Assembly: GCA_000517565.1 (NCBI GenBank)
Contig: CP007051.1
Location: forward strand, 451,171 to 515,170
Reading direction: 5' to 3'
DNA from: Desulfurella acetivorans A63
GTDB taxonomy: Bacteria > Campylobacterota_A > Desulfurellia > Desulfurellales > Desulfurellaceae
DNA: 64,000 bases
Part shown: positions 9,647 through 18,337 of the stretch, piece by piece
Position numbering within the stretch: position 1 is the first letter of the stretch
How the letters are laid out: each line of letters opens with the position of its first letter
Notes under the pieces: generated by a model
What the model saw: only the letters and a program-made list of their open reading frames with translations
Told to the model about the DNA's origin: nothing
The model's database searches: none
Translations under genes and position numbers: made by a program

Positions 9647-10391
9647 ATATTATATTTATCTTTGCATAAAATGGCAGATTAACATTTGTTAATAGTTTTT
9701 GAGGAACTGGTGAAGAATTATGTATTATTTTTATTGCTGCTTTGTTTAAACTATCGTATGGGGATTTGTCCAATATTGAAATATTTTTTAGATAGCCGTT
9801 TTTATCAATCAAAAAAACCAGTTTAATTTTACCTTCTTCACCTTTAAAAATAGCTTCTTGCGGATAAAATTTATGTTTTTCAATCCAATTTGCAATCTGA
9901 GGAGTACTTTGAATGTCAATTGGGTCAGTAGATGTGTTTGATGGGTTTGCATCATAAGTGGCTGTTTGTGGGTTTTGTATGGGACTTGTTTGGGGTTGAC
10001 TACCTGATTTGTTTGTTATTGTTTGCGGAAAGCTTGCATTGTCATTTTGAGCGTTAGCGAAAAATTTCCTATCGTTTTTAAGTGGTAGAGCTTTTTGTGT
10101 AATTAATGTGCGATTATGATTGATAGTTTGATTTGATATATCGTTTTTTGGTATTTTTTGAAATAAAGATTTTTTTGTATTTTCTGGCTTAATTTGTGTT
10201 AAAGTTTGATTAGCTCTTATTGTTTTTTGGTATTGATTTACATTATAAATATCTACTGTGTATATTTTTGATGTTTTTATATGGTAAAATTTAAAAAGCT
10301 GGGCAAAGCCCATGACTATTGCCATATTTAGCAAAAAAGCTAAAGCCCAGCTTATGGGTTTAGAATGTGTAGTTAAGCGTTGCATAGGCAC
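9633..10391 (-). CDS. TonB-family energy transducer
   Basis: Links the proton-motive force to outer membrane receptors. 252 residues: one N-terminal transmembrane helix (about 13-33), a Thr/Asn/Gln-rich periplasmic linker (about 45-165), and a C-terminal TonB domain with KFYPQEAIFKGEEGKIKLVF and a final IIHNSSPVPQ region. The linker is not Pro-Lys-rich as in classical TonB. The start lies inside the 3' end of the receptor gene (about 32-base overlap), so both are co-transcribed. ExbB and ExbD are not adjacent. ATG 10385 would also serve as start. Confidence 0.85.
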   Translation of the reverse strand: MPMQRLTTHSKPISWALAFLLNMAIVMGFAQLFKFYHIKTSKIYTVDIYNVNQYQKTIRANQTLTQIKPENTKKSLFQKIPKNDISNQTINHNRTLITQKALPLKNDRKFFANAQNDNASFPQTITNKSGSQPQTSPIQNPQTATYDANPSNTSTDPIDIQSTPQIANWIEKHKFYPQEAIFKGEEGKIKLVFLIDKNGYLKNISILDKSPYDSLNKAAIKIIHNSSPVPQKLLTNVNLPFYAKINIIFKLE

Positions 10392-12312
10392 TGCGCTTTA
10401 GTGTTGTGTAACCCCAAACATCTTGGTAGAATCTATTAAAAATATTGTAGATAGCAACAGATGCCTTCAGGTCTTTTGTAATGTTATATGCAATATTTGC
10501 ATCAAATACTGTGTATCTGCCTGTTTGATGTGTATGAGAATCATTGTCATACCTTGTGCCTATATATCTACCATCTAAGTGGAGTGTTAGGTTTTCTATT
10601 GGTGAATAGTTTATATAGCCCGATGTAATGCTGTATGGTATACGTGCCGACTGCATATTTGTGTTTGGGTTTGTACTGTCTGTATAGGTATAGTTTAGAC
10701 CTAATTCAATTTGTTTTATTGGTTTTACTTTTATGTAGGATTCTATACCTGTTGCTACTGTGTTTCCTGGAACGTTTTTATATGTAGACTCCCATGTATT
10801 TGGGTTTGTATAGTATTCAATTCTATTTGTTATTGTTGTTCTAAAGTATGTTGCGCCTAGCAAGACTTTATTGTTAAATAGGTTTTGCATAAATCCTATA
10901 TCCCAGCTTTTTGATTGCTCTGGTGATAAATTTCTATTTCCTCCGCTAAAAAACCTTGCAGGAACGCCGGATGCATAAAGCTCAAATAAAGTAGGTGCTT
11001 CAAAACCTGTTGCCCAGTTGGCTTTTAAAATTGTGTTTGTAGGTTCAATTAAGTAGCTTGCGCCAAGCTTGTATGTGCCATGGTCTCCAAATGTTTGAAA
11101 ATGATCCTCTCTAAAAGCTGCTTGAAGGTTTAAATTACCTATGCTTGGCAAAAATTCAACAAAAGCACCTACATTGTCTCTGTTTTTACTAAAATAACTC
11201 GGGTAGTCATAGCTTATTCTATCAACTGTATAGTTTAGGCCAGCTACGGTTTTAAAATTTTTACTGAAAACATACTCCAGTTGCAAATCACTTCCATAGC
11301 GATAGCCTTTGTAGTTATTGCTGTAAAAGTCGCTTTGTGGAGCTGGTATAGTAGCCGGATATGGGTAGCTGTAATTATCCTTATAGTATCTTAAGTTTTG
11401 AAAATAATAACCATCCAGCTTTAATGTCAGTTTATCAAAAGTTTTTTGAGCGTAAACTTTTGTAAGGTAGGTTTCGCTATCTTCTCTATAGGATTTGCCT
11501 GGATATGTTGTGTTTAACCATGAGCTATTGTCTGGTTTAAAATATGTTGGACTATACTGATCTAAATAGTTTTGTACTTTTTGTGCATTAATGAGTAAAC
11601 CAATTTTAAAATCATTTAAATCGTATTCTAACCTTGAATTGAAAGCACTTTGGTGATATCCATCCCTTTTGCCTCCATAGGAATATGAATCAGTTTGGGG
11701 ATTGTAAGAATTGGTTTTTGATGTGCCTGTCGTGTCAAACCTGGTGCCGTCTAAATAAAAAGAAAAATTGCCAACCTTACCAGAGTAAGATAGGTTTTCT
11801 GCGTATGTGCCAAACGAACCATACATTTGAGTGTAGGTTGCATGAGGTTTACCTTCGCCTTTTTTTGTGATAAAATTTACCACGCCAGCAATTGCATCAG
11901 CTCCATATAGCCCGCTTTGAGAGCCCTGAACAATCTCAATTCTGCTCAAATTGTAAGGCAAAAGTGAGGACATATCAAACTGCGATTGCATTAAAGATGG
12001 ATCACCTATATTTACGCCATCCATTAGATACTTTGTATAGTAACTTTTAAGTCCTCTCATATAAAAAGAGGTTTGACCACCAAATGGACCATTTGATGAA
12101 ATTGATATGCCAGGCAAACCAATAAGCGCATCTTGCGCAAATACAGAGCCAGAATCTTCAATTTGTTTTTGTGTAACAACTTCAACAAAAGAAGGTGTTT
12201 TAGCAATCTGCGTATCCACTTTAGAAGCAGTTACAACAACATTTTCATCAGCTAAAGCAAAATTACACAAAAATCCCACCAATACAAAACCAACCATTAA
12301 CTTATACCACAT
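10360..12312 (-). CDS. btuB: TonB-dependent outer membrane receptor, BtuB type (cobalamin uptake)
   Basis: 650 residues: signal peptide (cleavage after FALA, near residue 21), TonB box in ENVVVTASKV, plug domain (to about residue 150) and 22-strand barrel ending in a terminal Phe (NYTF). Receptor family alone does not identify the ligand; the cobalamin riboswitch in its 5' leader does, so uptake of cobalamin or a related corrinoid is inferred. SD AGGAGG precedes the ATG. The overlapping downstream gene supplies a dedicated TonB. The periplasmic and inner membrane BtuFCD genes are not in the window. Confidence 0.88.
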   Translation of the reverse strand: MWYKLMVGFVLVGFLCNFALADENVVVTASKVDTQIAKTPSFVEVVTQKQIEDSGSVFAQDALIGLPGISISSNGPFGGQTSFYMRGLKSYYTKYLMDGVNIGDPSLMQSQFDMSSLLPYNLSRIEIVQGSQSGLYGADAIAGVVNFITKKGEGKPHATYTQMYGSFGTYAENLSYSGKVGNFSFYLDGTRFDTTGTSKTNSYNPQTDSYSYGGKRDGYHQSAFNSRLEYDLNDFKIGLLINAQKVQNYLDQYSPTYFKPDNSSWLNTTYPGKSYREDSETYLTKVYAQKTFDKLTLKLDGYYFQNLRYYKDNYSYPYPATIPAPQSDFYSNNYKGYRYGSDLQLEYVFSKNFKTVAGLNYTVDRISYDYPSYFSKNRDNVGAFVEFLPSIGNLNLQAAFREDHFQTFGDHGTYKLGASYLIEPTNTILKANWATGFEAPTLFELYASGVPARFFSGGNRNLSPEQSKSWDIGFMQNLFNNKVLLGATYFRTTITNRIEYYTNPNTWESTYKNVPGNTVATGIESYIKVKPIKQIELGLNYTYTDSTNPNTNMQSARIPYSITSGYINYSPIENLTLHLDGRYIGTRYDNDSHTHQTGRYTVFDANIAYNITKDLKASVAIYNIFNRFYQDVWGYTTLKRSAYATLNYTF

Positions 12313-12361
12313 ATAAAGCCTCCTATATGAAATTTTACAATCTTTTTAGCAGAACTCCCGC

Positions 12362-12540
12362 TGCATAAAAGATACTTTTGCTGCAAGTAGGTCTTCCGGC
12401 TTAAAGGCTTGTGGCTTAAGGCCTTCCCACCAAAGAGGCAGTGGCTGTTTCTTAAGCTTTTTGCCTTAATACGGCTGCGGGTACAGCGAGGGAATCCCAC
12501 CCTTTCTTCCCTTGAACTTGCAACATTTCACTTTTAGCAT
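12362..12540 (-). ncRNA. Cobalamin riboswitch upstream of btuB
   Basis: Read on the minus strand, the leader contains the conserved blocks of the adenosylcobalamin element in the right order: GGTGGGATTCCC, CTGTACCCGCAGCCGTA, GCCACTG, GGGAAGGC, and the B12-box-like end AGCCGGAAGACCTACTTGC. Between this and the SD is a short GCAG/CTGC hairpin that could take part in switching off translation or transcription. Expected behaviour of the class is repression of the receptor operon when cobalamin is plentiful. Boundaries are approximate (about 10 bases each side). Confidence 0.93.
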
Positions 12541-12598
12541 ATAGTTAAGTATTTGTCAATTTGTTAATAAAAGTATGAGTTTAAGCGGTATAAAAAGC

Positions 12599-12626
12599 TT
12601 GATTAAATATTTAAATTTTATATACT
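12599..12626 (+). promoter_or_regulatory. Promoter of the NAD/CoA operon
   Basis: TTGATT (12599-12604), 16-base spacer, TATACT (12621-12626), 17 bases before the nadA ATG, with SD GCGAGG in between. Sigma-70-type by appearance; no experimental support. Confidence 0.6.
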
Positions 12627-12642
12627 AAATAGCGAGGTTTTT

Positions 12643-13557
12643 ATGGAAGAAAAAATACAATCTAAAATAACAAGGCTTAAAAAAGAAAAAAATGCTATTA
12701 TTTTAGCACATTATTATCAAAGAGATGAAGTGCAGGAATTAGCTGATTTTATTGGTGATTCTTTGGCTTTATCAATAGAAGCTTCCAAAACTGATGCTGA
12801 TATAATAGTGTTTTGTGGTGTTAAGTTTATGGCAGAGACTGCTAAGATTTTATCGCCTCAAAAAAAGGTAATTTTACCAGTTATAGATGCTGGATGTCCT
12901 TTGGCTGATATGGCAACAGCCGAAAAAGTGCTTAATATGAAAAATGAAATTGGTGATGTGAGCATTGTTTCTTACGTTAATACAAATGTAGATGTTAAAA
13001 TGGTTTCAGATATTTGTTGTACTTCAGCAAATGCAATTAATGTTGTAAAAAGTCTGGAAGCCAAAAAGATACTTTTTGTACCAGATAAGCACTTAGGTGA
13101 ATATGTAAAACAAAATGTAGCAGATAAAGAGATTTATTTATTTGATGGGTATTGTTTGGTTCATGATAGTTTTAACAAACAAGATATAGAGGATTTGCTT
13201 AGTAAACATCCTTATGCTAAAGTATGTGTACATCCAGAATCTCCAATGGAGGTTATTGAACTTGCAGATTTTGTAGGATCTACTGCCGGGATTATAAACT
13301 ATTGCATAAAAAACAATGCAAAAGAGTTTATAATAGCAACCGAAAGTGGCATAGTTTTTGAACTTAAAAGACAAGCGCCAGATAAAACTTTTTATACATT
13401 AGGTTCGAAATCTATTTGTGCCAATATGAAAAAAACAACATTAAAAGATGTGTTAAATGCACTTGAAAGAGAAGTTTATGAGATAATTCTTACAGATGAG
13501 CAAATTCAAAAAGCAAAGAAGCCAATTGAACGCATGATATCCATAAAAAGACAATGA
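12643..13557 (+). CDS. nadA: Quinolinate synthase NadA
   Basis: Condenses iminoaspartate with dihydroxyacetone phosphate to quinolinate, using a [4Fe-4S] cluster. 304 residues, the compact form of the family. Seen: AHYYQRDEVQELADFIGDSL, CGVKFMAETAKIL, HPESPMEVIELADFVGSTAGI region, TESGIVFELKRQ and CANMKKTTL, which together supply the three cluster cysteines. nadB (aspartate oxidase) is not adjacent. Stop overlaps nadC by ATGA. Confidence 0.95.
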   Translation: MEEKIQSKITRLKKEKNAIILAHYYQRDEVQELADFIGDSLALSIEASKTDADIIVFCGVKFMAETAKILSPQKKVILPVIDAGCPLADMATAEKVLNMKNEIGDVSIVSYVNTNVDVKMVSDICCTSANAINVVKSLEAKKILFVPDKHLGEYVKQNVADKEIYLFDGYCLVHDSFNKQDIEDLLSKHPYAKVCVHPESPMEVIELADFVGSTAGIINYCIKNNAKEFIIATESGIVFELKRQAPDKTFYTLGSKSICANMKKTTLKDVLNALEREVYEIILTDEQIQKAKKPIERMISIKRQ

Positions 13558-14381
13558 ACAGATTATTTTTGGAAAATTTACTCAAGTCATATCTATTAGA
13601 AGACATTTACTATAGCGATGTAACTACAGAAAGTATATGTAATGGATCTAAAACAAAAGCATTAATTAAAGCAAAAGAAGATTTTATAGTTGCGGGTTTA
13701 ATTTTTATAAAACCGATCTTTGATGTTTTAAAAGAAGAAGCCAAAATTGAGTTTTATGTTCAAGAAGGTCAATTTGTTAAGGCTGGTAGTCATATTGCTG
13801 TAATTGAAGCAAAAGATAGTGCATTGCTACAGGCAGAAAGGCTTATTTTAAATATCATTGGAAGATTATCAGGTATTGCAACTAAAACTAAATTTTATAG
13901 CCACTTGATAAAAGACTATAAAGCTAAAATTGTTGAAACAAGAAAGACTACACCAGGCTTTAGATATTTTGAAAAATATGCAGTTCTTGTTGGAGGTGGC
14001 TTAAATCACCGCATTGGTTTGTTTGACGCAATTCTGATTAAGGATAATCATATAAAAATTGCTGGTAGTATAACAAAAGCAGTAGAACTTGCTAGAAAAA
14101 CAAACTTTATGAAAAAAATAGAAGTCGAGACTTCAAACATTGAAGAAGTAAAAGAAGCTGTATCGTTAAAAGTTGATGTGGTTATGCTTGACAATATGGA
14201 TGTAGAAACTATACAAAACTGTGTATCAATGTTTGCAGGTGAAGTTTTGTTTGAAGCATCTGGCAATGTTAATGAGGATAATATTGTTGAGATTGCAAAA
14301 ACAGGTGTGGATTTTATATCAAGTGGTTCTATAATACATCATGCCGTTTGGGTAGATGTAAATATGAAAATTGGTGTTTAA
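13554..14381 (+). CDS. nadC: Nicotinate-nucleotide pyrophosphorylase (carboxylating) NadC
   Basis: Turns quinolinate and PRPP into nicotinate mononucleotide. 275 residues with family motifs ETRKTTPGFRYFEKYAV, GGLNHRIGLFDAILIKDNH and EVETSNIEEVKEA, plus the C-terminal SSGSIIHH segment. Overlaps nadA by four bases and ends directly against the next ATG. Confidence 0.95.
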   Translation: MNRLFLENLLKSYLLEDIYYSDVTTESICNGSKTKALIKAKEDFIVAGLIFIKPIFDVLKEEAKIEFYVQEGQFVKAGSHIAVIEAKDSALLQAERLILNIIGRLSGIATKTKFYSHLIKDYKAKIVETRKTTPGFRYFEKYAVLVGGGLNHRIGLFDAILIKDNHIKIAGSITKAVELARKTNFMKKIEVETSNIEEVKEAVSLKVDVVMLDNMDVETIQNCVSMFAGEVLFEASGNVNEDNIVEIAKTGVDFISSGSIIHHAVWVDVNMKIGV

Positions 14382-15179
14382 ATGAAAATTGCTATTGCTC
14401 AATTCAAGCCAAAACTTGGCAAGGTAAAGGAAAATTTAGAGCGGATTGAAATTTTTATAGATGAAGCTATAAACAAAAAAAGCGATTTAATTATTTTCCC
14501 AGAACTAGCCACAAGCGGGTATGCGCTGCGTGATTTGGTTAGTTATGCTAGCATAAACTTACAAAACAAAGATTTAAGCAATATTATACAAAAAAGTAAT
14601 TTTATAGATATTGTGCTGGGCTATGCTCAAAAAGAAGATAATTTGTACTACAATAGTGCCCTGTATTTATCAGAAGGCCTTATTTTAACAAATAGGAAAA
14701 AAGTATACTTGCCAGACTACGGAATGTTTGAAGAAGCAAGATACTTTGCAAAGGGTGATACACTTGAAACAACTCAAACAAAATTTGGCAAAGTAAATAT
14801 ACTTATATGTGAAGAAGCATTTCATTTAAGTGTTCACCATTTTGTTGAACAAAGTAAAAGTGATTTGACAATTATCATTTCTGCTTCCCCTTACTGGATT
14901 TATGAAAATAAGGCAGATAAAACAAAAATATGGGACAATATTTGCAACAATATCTCATCATTAAGCGGCAACTTTGTAATATATGTAAACAGGGTAGGTT
15001 TTGAAGATGGCGTGGGTTTTTTTGGTAGTTCTTTGGTTTATAATCCATTTGGTGCGTGCATATTTAAAGGAGATTTTTTAAAAGAAAATCTGTATATACT
15101 TGATTTAGAATTAAGCGATATTGCACACGCTAAGGAATTTATGCCACTATTAAAGGATAAAAGCTATGGATCCATATAA
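14382..15179 (+). CDS. Nitrilase-superfamily amidohydrolase, probable glutaminase partner of NadE
   Basis: 265-residue carbon-nitrogen hydrolase with a full catalytic triad: Glu41 in FPELATSGYALRDL, Lys107 in KVYLPDYGMFEE and Cys143 in ILICEEAFH. The TSGYxLRDL and KxxLPxYGxFxE forms are those of the glutaminase domain of glutamine-dependent NAD synthetases rather than of general nitrilases. It overlaps nadE by 14 bases. The likely reading is a split NAD synthetase in which this protein releases ammonia from glutamine for NadE; an independent amidase role is possible. Confidence 0.8.
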   Translation: MKIAIAQFKPKLGKVKENLERIEIFIDEAINKKSDLIIFPELATSGYALRDLVSYASINLQNKDLSNIIQKSNFIDIVLGYAQKEDNLYYNSALYLSEGLILTNRKKVYLPDYGMFEEARYFAKGDTLETTQTKFGKVNILICEEAFHLSVHHFVEQSKSDLTIIISASPYWIYENKADKTKIWDNICNNISSLSGNFVIYVNRVGFEDGVGFFGSSLVYNPFGACIFKGDFLKENLYILDLELSDIAHAKEFMPLLKDKSYGSI

Positions 15180-15993
15180 AGTATTGGGTTTTGATGAACC
15201 TAAAATTGCAGATTATTTAATTGAGTTTTTAAGGGATGAAATATACAAGGTTGGTTTTGAAAAGGCAGTAATTGGTTTGTCAGGCGGTATTGATTCTGGT
15301 TTGGTGGCTTATTTATTGAAAGAAGCTTTAGGAAAAGAAAATGTATATGCAATTATTCTACCATATAAAACTAGCTCTGCCGAAAGTGTTGATGATGCAT
15401 TTAAAATAATAAATGAACTTGGCATAAATTATAAAAAAATAGATATAACAAAGATGGCTGATAGCTATATTGAAAATAATTTTGATAAAGTAAGGATAGG
15501 CAATATTTTAGCTAGACTTAGAATGATAGTTTTGTTTGATCAAAGTTATGAAACAAATGCACTTGTTGTGGGAACAAGCAATAAAACAGAATTATTGCTT
15601 GGTTATGGTACATGGTATGGTGATATGGCATCAAGCCTAAACCCAATTGGTGATTTGTACAAAACGCAAGTTAGAATTTTATCAAAATACATGGGAGTGC
15701 CTAAATCCATTATTGATAAAAAACCTACTGCAGATTTATGGGTAGGTCAAAGCGATGAAGAAGAATTGGGTTTTTCTTACGATGAGGCAGATTTGATTTT
15801 GTATCACTTATTTGACAAGAGATTGAGCATTGATGAAGTGATTAATCTAGGCTTTCGTGAAAACATTGTAAATGGTATATTTGAAAGAGTAAGGAAAAAC
15901 CAGTTTAAAAGGTTGCCGCCAATCATAGCTAAAGTTAGTAGAAGAAGCATAAACTGGGATTTCAGATTTTTAAGGGATTGGGGGCAAATATGA
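15166..15993 (+). CDS. nadE: NAD synthetase NadE (synthetase domain only)
   Basis: Amidates nicotinate adenine dinucleotide to NAD in the last step of the pathway. 275 residues: ATP-pyrophosphatase P-loop GLSGGIDSGLV, GTSNKTELLLGYGTWYGD, and the C-terminal KPTADLWVGQSDEEELGFSY segment, as in the single-domain enzyme. The glutaminase domain found fused in many bacteria is here the gene just upstream. Overlaps the sirtuin gene by ATGA. Confidence 0.93.
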   Translation: MDPYKVLGFDEPKIADYLIEFLRDEIYKVGFEKAVIGLSGGIDSGLVAYLLKEALGKENVYAIILPYKTSSAESVDDAFKIINELGINYKKIDITKMADSYIENNFDKVRIGNILARLRMIVLFDQSYETNALVVGTSNKTELLLGYGTWYGDMASSLNPIGDLYKTQVRILSKYMGVPKSIIDKKPTADLWVGQSDEEELGFSYDEADLILYHLFDKRLSIDEVINLGFRENIVNGIFERVRKNQFKRLPPIIAKVSRRSINWDFRFLRDWGQI

Positions 15994-16727
15994 GTCAGGT
16001 TAAAAGAGCAGCATATTTAATAAAACAATCAAAATTTACAGTTTGCTTTACTGGTGCTGGAATAAGTGTAGAAAGCGGTGTTCCTTCGTTTAGAGGGGAA
16101 GATGGCTTATGGGAAAAGTATGACCCAAGCCTGTTTGAAATAGATTATTTTTATAAACACCCAGATAAATCCTGGGCATTAATTAACAAAATTTTTTTTG
16201 AAGTGCTCAAAGATAAAAAGCCAAACAAAGCCCATTTTGCGCTTGCAAAGCTTGAAGAATTAGGTTATATAAAAGCCCTAATAACCCAAAATATAGATAA
16301 TTTACACTATTTAGCAGGCAGCAAAAACATCGTTGAATACCACGGTAACTCAAGAATGCTTGTTTGTAGAAACTGCGGTAGAAAATTTAATATAAGCGAT
16401 TTTGATTTATCAAGCGTTCCATATTGTCCATACTGCAAAGTGCCATTGAAGCCTGATTTTATTTTTTTTGGTGAAATGATACAAAAAGAAGTTCAAGAAA
16501 AAAGCGAACAATTAATGAATAATTGTGATTTGTTAATAATTATTGGAACAAGTGGATTAGTTTATCCAGCGGCCTTTTTGCCGCCTATGGCAAAGAAAAA
16601 AGGTGCAAAAATTATCGAAATTAACAAAACATTTAGTGAATATACTGATAAGATTGTAGATGTATTTTTAGAAGGTAGTGCTTCGGAAATTTTGGAAGAG
16701 ATTTTAAGCGAACTTAATGCTCATTGA
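15990..16727 (+). CDS. cobB: Sir2-family NAD-dependent protein deacylase
   Basis: Removes acyl groups from lysines at the cost of one NAD, releasing nicotinamide. 245 residues from ATG 15990 (overlapping the nadE stop). All sirtuin signatures are present: TGAGISVESGVPSFRG, TQNIDNLH, general-base His118 in YHGN, and a Zn site Cys126/Cys129/Cys146/Cys149. Being last but two in an NAD-making operon places an NAD consumer under the same control. Overlaps the glycosylase gene by 11 bases. Confidence 0.92.
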   Translation: MSQVKRAAYLIKQSKFTVCFTGAGISVESGVPSFRGEDGLWEKYDPSLFEIDYFYKHPDKSWALINKIFFEVLKDKKPNKAHFALAKLEELGYIKALITQNIDNLHYLAGSKNIVEYHGNSRMLVCRNCGRKFNISDFDLSSVPYCPYCKVPLKPDFIFFGEMIQKEVQEKSEQLMNNCDLLIIIGTSGLVYPAAFLPPMAKKKGAKIIEINKTFSEYTDKIVDVFLEGSASEILEEILSELNAH

Positions 16728-17319
16728 AATTTACAAATCGCTTTTACAATTTTTTGGCAAGCAATACTGGTGGCCAGCTGAAACAAAAGATGAAATAATA
16801 ATTGGAGCAATTCTAACGCAAAATACAAGCTGGCAAAATGTAGAAAAAGCTATTTTTAATTTAAAAAAAGAAGGTTTTTGTAGTATCTGTAAAATTAGAG
16901 AAATTCCTTTAGAAGATATACAACAGCTAATAAAACCTGCGGGTTTTTATAAACAAAAAAGTGTTTATTTAAAAGAAATTGCAAGATTTTTTGAAAACTT
17001 TGATGAAAATACAGATACTTTGCAGTTTAGAAAAATGCTTTTAAATGTTAAAGGTATAGGTTTTGAAACAGCCGATTCAATTTTGCTTTATGCATTTTCA
17101 AGGCCAGTTTTTGTTATAGATGCATATACAATAAGACTTTTAAAGCGAAAAAAGCTTTTTGAGTCAAGCAAATATGAAGAGGTTCAGTCTTTTTTTATGC
17201 AAAATTTACCAAAAGATGTTGAATTGTTTAAAGAATACCACGCTTTGATTGTAAAATTAGCCAAAACATATTGCAGAAAAAACCCATACTGTACGGAGTG
17301 CCCCATTAAATGCGCGTAG
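16717..17319 (+). CDS. HhH-GPD DNA glycosylase, endonuclease III fold (MagIII-like)
   Basis: Base-excision repair enzyme of 200 residues. ILTQNTSWQNVEKAI and the hairpin VKGIGFETADSILLYA identify the family; catalytic Asp135 is present in FVIDAYTIRLL. The position of the Nth lyase lysine holds Glu117, as in monofunctional alkyl-base glycosylases such as Helicobacter MagIII, so a 3-methyladenine-type activity without AP lyase is inferred. Unlike MagIII it ends in a four-Cys cluster (186, 192, 195, 199) suitable for [4Fe-4S]. Confidence 0.82.
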   Translation: MLIEIYKSLLQFFGKQYWWPAETKDEIIIGAILTQNTSWQNVEKAIFNLKKEGFCSICKIREIPLEDIQQLIKPAGFYKQKSVYLKEIARFFENFDENTDTLQFRKMLLNVKGIGFETADSILLYAFSRPVFVIDAYTIRLLKRKKLFESSKYEEVQSFFMQNLPKDVELFKEYHALIVKLAKTYCRKNPYCTECPIKCA

Positions 17320-17915
17320 GTTTAACTGGCTCAATAGCCACCGGTAAATCTACAGTTGCAAACATGTTTAAAGAGCTTGGTGCATATGTGATTGATGCAG
17401 ACGAGATTGCGCATGATGCTCTTAAAAAAAATCAAAATACACACAAGCAAATAATTGAAGTGTTTGGAGAGTCAATACTTGATGAAAACGGTAATATAGA
17501 TAGAAAAAAATTAGGTGCAATTGTATTTAGTGATAAACAAAAATTGACTCTTCTAGAGTCGATTATTCACCCATTTGTTCAGCAAAAAAGAAGAGAAATT
17601 GAAGAATCTATATTAAAAAAAGAAAAAAATGCTATAATTATTTATGACGTTCCATTGTTGTTTGAAAAGCACTTAGAAGATAGTTTTGATAAAATTATTG
17701 TAGTTTATGCAAAAAAAGAAATACAAATAGAAAGATTAATGAAAAGGCAAAATTTAACATACGATGAAGCGTTAAAACTAATCAATTTACAAATGGATAT
17801 AGAAGAAAAAAAACAAAGAGCTGATTTTGTAATTGATAATTCTTATTCGTTAGAATACACAAAAAAACAGGTTGCCAAGCTATTTGAAAAAATTAAGTTA
17901 ATGAGTTACATTTGA
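17310..17915 (+). CDS. coaE: Dephospho-CoA kinase CoaE
   Basis: Phosphorylates dephospho-CoA in the final step of CoA synthesis. 201 residues; P-loop GLTGSIATGKSTV at the N-terminus, DADEIAHDAL and DVPLLFEK motifs. Overlaps the glycosylase gene by 10 bases, so it closes the cofactor operon. Confidence 0.93.
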   Translation: MRVGLTGSIATGKSTVANMFKELGAYVIDADEIAHDALKKNQNTHKQIIEVFGESILDENGNIDRKKLGAIVFSDKQKLTLLESIIHPFVQQKRREIEESILKKEKNAIIIYDVPLLFEKHLEDSFDKIIVVYAKKEIQIERLMKRQNLTYDEALKLINLQMDIEEKKQRADFVIDNSYSLEYTKKQVAKLFEKIKLMSYI

Positions 17916-17940
17916 CAAAAAGTATTTTTCGTTATAGAAT
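17912..17940 (+). promoter_or_regulatory. Promoter of trxA
   Basis: TTGACA (17912-17917), 17-base spacer, TAGAAT (17935-17940). It begins inside the last codons of coaE, so trxA has its own start of transcription. SD AAGGAGG follows at about 17958. Confidence 0.65.
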
Positions 17941-17968
17941 CTAGGCGAGATTTATTCAAGGAGGAATT

Positions 17969-18292
17969 ATGGCAGTCGAGGTAAAGTTGACTACTGATAA
18001 CTGGGAACAAGAGGTATTAAAATCGGACATTCCGGTTTTAGTAGATTTTTGGGCTCCATGGTGCGGTCCTTGCAGAATGGTTGCACCTGTAGTATCAGAA
18101 ATTGCGCATGAGTATGAAGGTAAGCTTAAAGTTGGAAAATTAAACACGGATGAAGAGCCTGATATTGCTGTTAGATATGGAATTATGAGTATACCAACAC
18201 TTATGATTTTTAAAAACGGAGAAGTGATAGATCAGATTATCGGTGCTGCACCAAAAGAATATTTCACTCAAAGGTTGGATAAAATTTTATAA
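17969..18292 (+). CDS. trxA: Thioredoxin
   Basis: Cytoplasmic disulfide reductant. 107 residues with the active site [10 protein letters not shown] (Cys32, Cys35) and the cis-Pro segment SIPTLMIF. Strong SD AAGGAGG. Directly followed by a hairpin terminator and then thioredoxin reductase, so the small protein is probably made in excess of its reductase. Confidence 0.97.
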   Translation: MAVEVKLTTDNWEQEVLKSDIPVLVDFWAPWCGPCRMVAPVVSEIAHEYEGKLKVGKLNTDEEPDIAVRYGIMSIPTLMIFKNGEVIDQIIGAAPKEYFTQRLDKIL

Positions 18293-18323
18293 TTGGATCG
18301 AGGTTTTCTCGGTCCAATTTTTA
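18291..18323 (+). terminator. Intercistronic hairpin between trxA and trxB
   Basis: ATTGGATCGAG and CTCGGTCCAAT form an 11-bp stem (one G-U pair) with a four-base loop, followed by TTTTT. It looks like a rho-independent terminator that lets some transcripts read on into trxB. Confidence 0.8.
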
Positions 18324-18337
18324 AAAGGGGTTATGGG

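Noticed and set aside
12297..12500. 67-codon frame on the minus strand upstream of btuB
   Set aside because: It lies inside the cobalamin riboswitch, whose conserved blocks explain the sequence, and it has no RBS.
15990..17319. NAD-depleting defence system made of the sirtuin and its neighbour
   Set aside because: The sirtuin is a standard short deacylase with Zn site, and its neighbours are cofactor and repair genes; nothing resembles a defence partner.
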